In this document: positions 1-5,177 of the stretch, piece after piece
Numbering within the stretch: the first letter of the stretch is position 1
Layout of the letters: each line of letters starts with the position of its first letter
Assembly (NCBI GenBank): GCA_009930445.1
Contig: RZYD01000121.1
Location: 1 to 7,161 of the forward strand
Reading direction: 5' to 3'
Origin: Bacteroidia bacterium
Lineage (GTDB): Bacteria > Bacteroidota > Bacteroidia > Bacteroidales > BM520
DNA: 7,161 bases
Position numbers and translations under genes: made by a program
Notes under the pieces: model-generated
Seen by the model: the letters and a program-made list of their open reading frames with translations, nothing else
Told to the model about the DNA's origin: nothing
The model's database searches: none

Positions 1-42
1 AGGGGGCTTACTTTTGAAAATGAAAAATACAAATACTGATTA

Positions 43-263
43 ACTGAGAGTTAGAAACAGAAAATTATAAATATTCCGGTTTACCGGACAACAATGATTT
101 TTAATTAATGGATCCTTTCAACCCCAAATAAGATCATCAGATTTAATTGTTATGGAAACTCCACTACCCGGAATTTCAGGTTAAGTCAGAAGTAAGGGAA
201 CCTTAAAACAAAAAAAGCCTGATTCTATTTATAATCAGGCTTCTATATAAATAAATCCGTAAA
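43..263. other. Non-coding region downstream of the serine operon
   Basis: I find no convincing gene here. It lies beyond the 3' end of the minus-strand DUF1015 gene. It contains a short dyad at 75-88 (arms TCCGGT and ACCGGA around TT) and, near its right end, the operon terminator listed separately. Stops occur in all frames at short intervals and the sequence is AT-rich. The dyad could be a weak terminator for a plus-strand gene ending at the left edge, or a protein-binding site; nothing in the window decides this. Confidence 0.6.
205..242 (-). terminator. Rho-independent terminator of the serC-serA-DUF1015 operon
   Basis: On the minus strand there is a perfect 10-bp stem (AAGCCTGATT pairing with AATCAGGCTT, positions 215-224 and 233-242) with an 8-nt loop. 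It is followed by a T-rich tail of six T, one G and four T (205-214). It lies about 20 nt after the DUF1015 stop codon, the expected place for the end of the operon transcript. On the plus strand the stem is followed by an AT-rich but mixed tail, so it may also stop plus-strand transcription weakly. Confidence 0.88.
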
Positions 264-1514
264 TTATTCCAATTCATGGATTACTAAACCGCTGCGAAGT
301 TTGGGTTCAAACCATGTGGTCTTCGGCGGCATGATATTTCCTGTATCGGCGATATCAATAAGTTGTTGCATGGATACCGGGTAGAGGGCAAAGGCGACTT
401 TCATTTCACCACTGTCAACACGTTTGCTTAATTCACCCAGACCACGGATTCCGCCAACGAAGTCAATCCGTTTACTTATGCGCAAGTCTTTAATATTTAA
501 CAATTTATCCAAAACCAGATTGGAAAGGATAGTGACATCCAGCACGCCTATGGGGTCATTGTCGTCGTATGTTCCTTCTTTAGCCGTCATTTTATACCAC
601 TTCCCGCTAAGGTACATACTGAAAACGTGCAGCGCTTCAGGCTTGTAGGGCCCAGCGCCTTTCTCTTCTACAACGAATGACTCGCTAAGTTTCGCGATAA
701 GTTCGTCAGGCGTCATACCATTCAGATCTTTGACTACACGGTTATAGTCAATAATCTGAAGCTGATCGTCAGGAAAATGCACGGCCAGGAAGTAATTGTA
801 TTCTTCATCCCCGGTATGATTCGGATTCTGCTCCATTTTTTCAAGTCCTACGCGGGCAGCCGCAGCAGTACGGTGATGACCGTCGGCAACATAGGTACAG
901 GGTATTTCTTCATTGAAAATTCTGGTGATCTCCGCGATGGTTTCCTGACGGTCGATAAGCCAGAAATGATGTCCAAACCCATCTTCAGCAGTGAAATCGT
1001 ACACGGGTTCCGCATCACGAATAATAGAATTCACAATGGTATCGATTTTATCATTTGCCGGATATGTAAAAAATACCGGCTCAATGTTGGCATTGTTACG
1101 GCGCACATTAATCATCCGGTCTTCTTCTTTTTCCGGACGCGTAAGCTCATGTTTTTTTATCACCCCCTCGAGATAATCCGCTGTGGAAGCGGCGGCAACC
1201 AGTCCGTATTGTGTACGCCCATTCATGGTTTGCGCATAAATGTAGTACATCTCCTTCTCCTCTTTTACCAGCCATTTGTTCGCTTTAAAAAGCTTATAAT
1301 TATCCACCGATTTTTGGTAAACCGGTTCGGTATGCTCGTCAATACCAGGTTCCAGATCAATTTCTGCTTTCGTGATATGCAGAAGTGAATACGGATTCCC
1401 GGAGGCTTCACGGCGGGCTTCTTCTGAATTAAGTACATCGTAAGGCCGTGAAGCAACTTTTTCCGCCAAATCCTTAGGCGGCCTTACCCCTTTAAAAGGT
1501 TTTATTATTGCCAT
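264..1514 (-). CDS. DUF1015 family protein (COG4198), putative phosphoserine/serine-acting enzyme
   Basis: A 416-residue cytoplasmic protein with no signal peptide or membrane segment. The N-terminus (IKPFKGVRP, residues 4-12), the HELTRPEKEEDR segment (122-133) and the DGHHRTAAA motif (211-219) identify the DUF1015/COG4198 family, and the length is typical. DGHHR resembles the active-site motif I recall from free serine kinases of the ParB/sulfiredoxin fold (SerK, SbnI). I also recall reports of a pyrophosphate-dependent serine kinase in Thermotoga and Entamoeba, but cannot confirm from sequence alone that it is this family. The gene follows serA by 23 nt, is last in the operon, and is followed by a strong terminator. 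Start: ATG at 1514, preceded by an A-rich stretch with no Shine-Dalgarno site, as is common in Bacteroidota. Family assignment is confident. A role in interconverting serine and O-phosphoserine is inference from the motif and the neighbours. Confidence 0.9.
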   Translation of the reverse strand: MAIIKPFKGVRPPKDLAEKVASRPYDVLNSEEARREASGNPYSLLHITKAEIDLEPGIDEHTEPVYQKSVDNYKLFKANKWLVKEEKEMYYIYAQTMNGRTQYGLVAAASTADYLEGVIKKHELTRPEKEEDRMINVRRNNANIEPVFFTYPANDKIDTIVNSIIRDAEPVYDFTAEDGFGHHFWLIDRQETIAEITRIFNEEIPCTYVADGHHRTAAAARVGLEKMEQNPNHTGDEEYNYFLAVHFPDDQLQIIDYNRVVKDLNGMTPDELIAKLSESFVVEEKGAGPYKPEALHVFSMYLSGKWYKMTAKEGTYDDNDPIGVLDVTILSNLVLDKLLNIKDLRISKRIDFVGGIRGLGELSKRVDSGEMKVAFALYPVSMQQLIDIADTGNIMPPKTTWFEPKLRSGLVIHELE

Positions 1515-1537
1515 TTTTTTTGTTGTTAATATTCGAA

Positions 1538-2458
1538 TTAATTGACTTTAAATGTGGTATCTCCGTTTTGGAAAAAATTAACAATTTGATGAGCAGCAGC
1601 GGTACCGGCATTTAAATTGGCTTCCGCAGTTTGTGCCCCCATTTTCTTGGGAGTAAAGAAAAACCTTCCCTGATATTTTTCTTCAAAAACTGCTTTGCAG
1701 TCAGGAGCAATATCTGAAATATACTGAAAATCAGGCCTTTCTTCCATTAATTCCAGGAGACTGTCTTCGTCAATCACCTCTTTTCTGGCCGTATTTACGA
1801 GAACTGCACCTTTGGGCATGGTAGAAAGGATAGACTTATTTATTGATTTTTTAGTTTTCTCATTGGCCGGTATATGTAAGGAAACATACTGACAGGTTGC
1901 ATATAATTCAGCGGCACTGTTGAGTGCTTTTACGCCGTCTTTTTCAATTACATCCGACGAAACAAATGGATCATAGGCAAAAACTTCCATTCCGAATCCT
2001 TTGGCAATACGGGCAAGGTTTTTTCCTACATTGCCGTAAGCATGAATCCCGATCGTTTTACCCATCAGTTCTGTCCCGGCTTTTCCGTTGTAAAGCCCAC
2101 GGGCCAGGAAGATCATCATTCCGACTGCCAACTCTGCAACGGCATTGGAATTTTGACCTGGCGTATTCATGGCAACAACAGAATGCGCTGAAGCCGCTTG
2201 CAGATCAATATTATCATATCCGGCACCAGCACGGACAATAATCTGAAGCTTTTTCCCGGCTTCAATTACCTCCCGTGAAGCAATATCCGAACGAATAATT
2301 AATGCATTGGCATCGGCAACGGCTTCCAGAAGCTGGTTTTTTTCGGTGTACTTTTCAAGCAGCGCACACTCAAATCCTGCATTTTCAATAATCGATTTAA
2401 TCTGGCTTACTGCAGCTGCTGCGAAAGGTTTTTCTGTGGCAACTAATATCTTTTTCAT
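1538..2458 (-). CDS. serA: D-3-phosphoglycerate dehydrogenase, short form without ACT domain
   Basis: Catalyses the first step of serine synthesis: 3-phosphoglycerate plus NAD+ gives 3-phosphohydroxypyruvate. The 306 residues show the D-2-hydroxyacid dehydrogenase layout: substrate-binding part (RSDIAS 56-61, RAGAGYDNID 76-85), Rossmann domain from about residue 100, Asp163 (YDP) at the end of beta-2, which favours NAD, catalytic Arg225 in NTARKE, and the closing helix after TPKKMGAQTAEAN (269-281). There is no C-terminal ACT regulatory domain, so allosteric serine inhibition of the E. coli type is not expected. Two departures from the family norm: Lys271/Lys272 stand where the catalytic His (TPH) usually is, and the first Gly of GxGxxG is Ala (AYGNVG 140-145). 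I recall the Lys form as usual for Bacteroidota and Entamoeba enzymes, so this is a variant class rather than a broken gene. It lies 84 nt after serC and 23 nt before DUF1015. Start: ATG at 2458. Confidence 0.93.
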   Translation of the reverse strand: MKKILVATEKPFAAAAVSQIKSIIENAGFECALLEKYTEKNQLLEAVADANALIIRSDIASREVIEAGKKLQIIVRAGAGYDNIDLQAASAHSVVAMNTPGQNSNAVAELAVGMMIFLARGLYNGKAGTELMGKTIGIHAYGNVGKNLARIAKGFGMEVFAYDPFVSSDVIEKDGVKALNSAAELYATCQYVSLHIPANEKTKKSINKSILSTMPKGAVLVNTARKEVIDEDSLLELMEERPDFQYISDIAPDCKAVFEEKYQGRFFFTPKKMGAQTAEANLNAGTAAAHQIVNFFQNGDTTFKVN

Positions 2459-2488
2459 GGCGTATAATTTTTATATGATCATGAATGC

Positions 2489-2523
2489 GCACGAAGACCC
2501 AAATCAACTTTGAGTCTTCGTGC
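2489..2523 (-). other. Intercistronic RNA hairpin between serC and serA
   Basis: The two arms (GCACGAAGAC at 2489-2498 and its complement at 2514-2523) form a 10-bp stem. Four further pairs and one G-U wobble extend it to 15 bp around a 5-nt loop (2504-2508). The wobble pairs only in the minus-strand transcript (it is C-A in the plus strand), which fits an RNA structure in the operon mRNA. It starts about 19 nt after the serC stop and ends about 30 nt before the serA start. No T-run follows, so it is not a standard terminator. It may protect or punctuate the serC message, or set the serC:serA expression ratio. Confidence 0.7.
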
Positions 2524-2542
2524 AGCATAAAATCATCGGTTG

Positions 2543-3622
2543 TTAAAGATTTTTTTCTTCAAATTCGCGAAGAACTTTTACCAAATGTTCCACACTTTCT
2601 TTTTCCAGGGCATTGTAACAACTGGCACGGAAACCACCTACACTACGGTGCCCTTTAATGCCTGCGATGTTTTTTTCAGCAGCCATTTTGAGCAAATCAG
2701 CGTCAAGATGCGCATATTTTTCCTCCATAACAAAACAGATATTCATCAGTGAACGGTCTTCTTTTGCGACAGTACCTTTGAACATACTGCTTTGATCAAT
2801 GTAATTATACAATAAGTCGGCTTTCTCCAGGGCTCTGCGTTCCATTTCTTTCACGCCACCCTGCGCTTTAACCCATTTCAGGGTTTCTCCAACCACAAAA
2901 ATATTCATTGCAGGCGGAGTATTGTACATACTTCCCTTGCTATGATGTGTTGCGTATTTAAGCATAGTTGGAATGGGGCGATCCACTACCTTTTCAAGCA
3001 TTTCGTCTTTGATTATCACAAAAGTTACTCCGGCAGGGCCCAGGTTCTTTTGGGCACCACCATAAATCATCGCGTATTTACTCACATCCACAGGACGGCT
3101 CATTATGTCCGACGACATGTCAGCAATTAATGGAACAGGGGAGTCATAATCTTCCCGGATCTCAGTGCCTTTTATGGTGTTATTGGTTGTGATATGGAAA
3201 TAATCAGCATCTGTCGGGATGGAATATCCTTTCGGAATGTAGCTGAAATTTTTATCTTCTGATGATCCCAGAACAAGTACTTTTTCTTTTCCGTAAAGAT
3301 TGGCCTCCTTGATGGCATTGGTTGCCCATGTGCCGGTGTTAATATAGGCGGCTTTTTTGTTTAGGAAATTCATGGGAATCATTGCGAATTGTGTGCTGGC
3401 CCCTCCACCAAGGAAAAGTACAGAGTATCCTTCAGGAACATCCAGCAACTCTTTCATCAAATCAACAGTTTCATCCATGATAGCCTGAAACTCTTTACTT
3501 CTGTGACTTACCTCCATAATGGACATACCGATGCCGTTAAGATCGATAACTGCTTTAGCGGTGTTTTCACGTGCGGGTTCAGATAGGATACACGGTCCTG
3601 CATTAAAGATGTGCTTTCTCAT
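2543..3622 (-). CDS. serC: Phosphoserine aminotransferase
   Basis: PLP enzyme of serine synthesis: 3-phosphohydroxypyruvate plus glutamate gives O-phosphoserine plus 2-oxoglutarate; in many bacteria it also acts in the DXP-dependent vitamin B6 pathway. The 359 residues match the usual SerC length. Visible signatures are FNAGPC (6-11), SHRSKEF (39-45, Arg41 for phosphate/substrate binding), GGGAS (72-76, cofactor phosphate), ADMSSD (167-172, Asp168 to the pyridine nitrogen), the Schiff-base Lys192 in GGAQKNLGPAG, and GHRSVGGFRASCYNA (324-338). I chose ATG at 3622 because the SerC family starts at this MRKHIFNAGP segment. The longer frame begins with TTG at 3685, upstream of the likely transcription start, so its extra 21 residues would not be in the mRNA. 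First gene of the operon with serA and DUF1015, with its own promoter just upstream. Confidence 0.96.
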   Translation of the reverse strand: MRKHIFNAGPCILSEPARENTAKAVIDLNGIGMSIMEVSHRSKEFQAIMDETVDLMKELLDVPEGYSVLFLGGGASTQFAMIPMNFLNKKAAYINTGTWATNAIKEANLYGKEKVLVLGSSEDKNFSYIPKGYSIPTDADYFHITTNNTIKGTEIREDYDSPVPLIADMSSDIMSRPVDVSKYAMIYGGAQKNLGPAGVTFVIIKDEMLEKVVDRPIPTMLKYATHHSKGSMYNTPPAMNIFVVGETLKWVKAQGGVKEMERRALEKADLLYNYIDQSSMFKGTVAKEDRSLMNICFVMEEKYAHLDADLLKMAAEKNIAGIKGHRSVGGFRASCYNALEKESVEHLVKVLREFEEKNL

Positions 3623-3672
3623 AGCAAAAATATTTAGGTTTTTGAGTTTATTGTAACATATAAATGTTAGTG

Positions 3673-3708
3673 CAAATATAGACAATATTTTTATGATTCA
3701 GCCCCAAA
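3673..3708 (-). promoter_or_regulatory. Bacteroidota-type promoter of the serine operon
   Basis: The minus strand carries TATATTTG (3673-3680), a full match to the TAnnTTTG -7 element of Bacteroidota, followed by CAC. A TTTG that could be the -33 element lies at 3705-3708, with 24 nt between them, a little longer than the usual 19-21, so the -33 assignment is weaker. Transcription would start near 3667, giving a leader of about 45 nt before the serC ATG. That leader is A/T-rich, with no visible riboswitch or Shine-Dalgarno site. Confidence 0.6.
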
Positions 3709-3772
3709 GAAACTAGCGTCAACATAAAAGAAATTTTTAAATTTTCCTTGCATTGAAGTTCGACAGGGATAG

Positions 3773-3796
3773 AAAAAAAGGCGAAAAATCGCCTTT
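3773..3796 (-). terminator. Rho-independent terminator of the rubrerythrin-like gene
   Basis: On the minus strand an 8-bp stem (AAAGGCGA with TCGCCTTT, 3777-3784 and 3789-3796) with a 4-nt TTTT loop runs straight into a run of T (complement of 3773-3779). It begins 18 nt past the stop codon at 3815. It separates the di-iron protein gene from the serC operon, which then uses its own promoter. Confidence 0.85.
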
Positions 3797-3814
3797 ATAT
3801 CCTGCCCTTACTGG

Positions 3815-4312
3815 TTAAAATGGCCAGAAACTATTATCGTTCCAAATCCGCTCTTTTAACTCCTGATCTAATTTATATAACAGCTCATGATGACCCCTTT
3901 CCCAGTCAGCGAGCCAATTATAGAATTCTTTTTCTTCCTGATCTTCAGCATTCTCCGCGCGTTTGGCATATAATTCAATAGCCCTGTTTTCGAGCTCAAT
4001 AGCCGAGGATATTGCAGCAGCTTCATATCCGGCTGCATTAATTTTTTCCGATAGGCTCTTGGTTAACACACTGTCGGCAATGGCTGACGTCGCCGGGAGT
4101 TCAATCCATTCAAATTTGCCCCCTTTTTCATAATTCCGGTACTGTTGCGATAAAAAATTCATATGGTCACTTTCCTCACCGGCCATGGTCATAAATAGAT
4201 TCTTTACATCCGGATCGCCACTACTATTGGCAGCCGCCGTATAAAAGGCCATTCCGCGCTTCTCAAGCAGAATAGCCTGCTTCAAAATCTCAAGTGTCGT
4301 TTCATTTTTCAT
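3815..4312 (-). CDS. Rubrerythrin-like ferritin-family di-iron protein
   Basis: A 165-residue soluble, almost entirely helical protein of the rubrerythrin/ferritin-like group (COG1633 style). The di-iron ligands can be assigned from spacing: Glu17 (LLEKRG), Glu47 and His50 (EESDH), Glu108 (ELENRA), Glu138 and His141 (WERGHH). This is the usual four Glu plus two His set. The two halves are alike (AILLEKRGMAFY at 13-24 against AIELENRAIELY at 104-115), reflecting the ancient two-helix duplication of the fold. There is no CxxC rubredoxin domain, so any peroxidase electron donor must be separate. The tail is aromatic (SFWPF). Likely roles are peroxide or oxygen detoxification or iron handling; substrate unknown. 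Start: ATG at 4312, where the family-like helix begins. An upstream GTG at 4441 would add 43 residues unlike the family. Own terminator downstream; divergent from the YceI gene. Confidence 0.88.
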   Translation of the reverse strand: MKNETTLEILKQAILLEKRGMAFYTAAANSSGDPDVKNLFMTMAGEESDHMNFLSQQYRNYEKGGKFEWIELPATSAIADSVLTKSLSEKINAAGYEAAAISSAIELENRAIELYAKRAENAEDQEEKEFYNWLADWERGHHELLYKLDQELKERIWNDNSFWPF

Positions 4313-4486
4313 TCTGTATCGCTTTTTGTTTATACGAATTGATTTGTATGATATAACACATTTCGCCGTGTTTGGTTTACCCGCGTACCCGCAGCATGGA
4401 AACCTCAAATAGCCTTCAGGGTATGACGAACAAAATGCCACATAAAACGTTGTAATACCATATTTTAAGAATTAAAAGTTAAAACT
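4313..4486. promoter_or_regulatory. Divergent intergenic region (rubrerythrin-like gene / YceI gene)
   Basis: This 174-bp gap must hold both promoters. I see no full TAnnTTTG match on either strand. An imperfect inverted repeat, ATACGAA-N4-TTTGTAT, lies at 4332-4349, starting about 20 bp upstream of the rubrerythrin-like start codon. Its position would suit an operator, but it matches no regulator site I know. Confidence 0.4.
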
Positions 4487-5068
4487 ATGAAAACAAGAGA
4501 AAAAATAGCACTGTTTCTACTGGTATTGTTTGTTTTTTCGGCCTTAAACGTAACGGCACAGGGATTCGAAGTTAACGTAGAGCAATCAAAAATTGAATGG
4601 ATCGGAAAAAAAATTGGTGGACAACATAATGGCACCATTAACTTACAATCCGGATCGCTGATTATGGATGGCTACCGCCTTGCCGGAGGTGAATTTGTGA
4701 TCGATATGAACACCATTGTTTGCGAGGATCTTACTAATGAATCACTCAATAATAAATTGGTGGATCATCTTAAATCCGATGATTTCTTTGGGGTTGAAAC
4801 TTTTCCGGTATCCCAATTGGCCCTTGTTTCCACACAACCCTTGGTTGATGGCACAACAAAAATAAAAGGGAACTTAACCATTAAGGGAATTACGCACCCG
4901 ATAGAATTTGATGCTTTTCGAACTGAAGTTGGGTATCGCGCCGAAATTATCGTTGACCGTTCACGCTATAATGTACGCTACGGATCAAAATCATTCTTTG
5001 CCAACATCGGCGATAATGCAATTGACGATGAATTCATTATTAAGGTTAACCTCGTTCAACAGAAATAA
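4487..5068 (+). CDS. YceI-family exported lipid-binding protein
   Basis: A 193-residue protein of the YceI family (Pfam YceI), which forms a lipocalin-like beta-barrel; characterised members bind polyisoprenoid or other amphiphilic chains in the periplasm. The N-terminus is a signal peptide: basic MKTREK, a hydrophobic core to about residue 20, and a likely cut after VTA (residue 24). There is no lipobox Cys, so it should be soluble and periplasmic. Family features are the opening beta-strands (SKIEWIGKKIGG 34-45), the helix LVDHLKSDDFFGVETFP in mid-protein, the GNLTIKGITHPIEFDA strand pair, and the closing DRSRYNVRYGSKSFF and GDNAIDDEF segments. Full length for the family. Start: ATG at 4487 with an A-rich leader. 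Transcribed alone, ending in a strong hairpin. The native ligand cannot be told from sequence; the divergent di-iron gene suggests, only weakly, a link to oxidative stress. Confidence 0.92.
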   Translation: MKTREKIALFLLVLFVFSALNVTAQGFEVNVEQSKIEWIGKKIGGQHNGTINLQSGSLIMDGYRLAGGEFVIDMNTIVCEDLTNESLNNKLVDHLKSDDFFGVETFPVSQLALVSTQPLVDGTTKIKGNLTIKGITHPIEFDAFRTEVGYRAEIIVDRSRYNVRYGSKSFFANIGDNAIDDEFIIKVNLVQQK

Positions 5069-5111
5069 AACAAAATACAAAAACGCGAAGCATGAACAAT
5101 GCCATCCAGTT

Positions 5112-5155
5112 GAAACCTTTGAATTTATAAGCAAAATTCAAAGGTTTCTTTGTTA
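5112..5155 (+). terminator. Terminator of the YceI gene
   Basis: A perfect 15-bp inverted repeat (GAAACCTTTGAATTT at 5112-5126, complement at 5134-5148) with a 7-nt loop is followed by TTTGTTATT. It begins 43 nt after the YceI stop. The GH97 gene converges on it from the right (stop at 5178), so the stem could also slow minus-strand transcription, but that side has no T-tract. Confidence 0.85.
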
Positions 5156-5177
5156 TTATTAGCGTCGTGACCTCCCG

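Noticed and set aside
1..39. Possible C-terminal tail of a plus-strand gene (reads RGLTFENEKYKY then stop)
   Set aside because: Twelve codons are too few to identify, and another frame is also open to 43.
75..88. Short dyad TCCGGT-TT-ACCGGA as a terminator or operator
   Set aside because: The stem is short and no T-run follows on either strand; without a neighbouring gene it cannot be interpreted.
777..1388. Long plus-strand open frame (203 codons) opposite DUF1015
   Set aside because: It is antisense to a clear family protein and shows no recognisable domain.
2459..2542. Separate promoter for serA (TTGATTTG on the minus strand)
   Set aside because: It misses the TA of the -7 element, has no -33 partner at the right distance, and sits in the hairpin loop region.
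3623..3685. N-terminal extension of SerC from a TTG at 3685
   Set aside because: It covers the probable -7 promoter element and lies ahead of the conserved SerC start.
4313..4441. 43-residue extension of the rubrerythrin-like protein from a GTG at 4441, including a CC pair
   Set aside because: It is basic, low in helix and unlike the family; the ATG at 4312 begins the di-iron helix directly.
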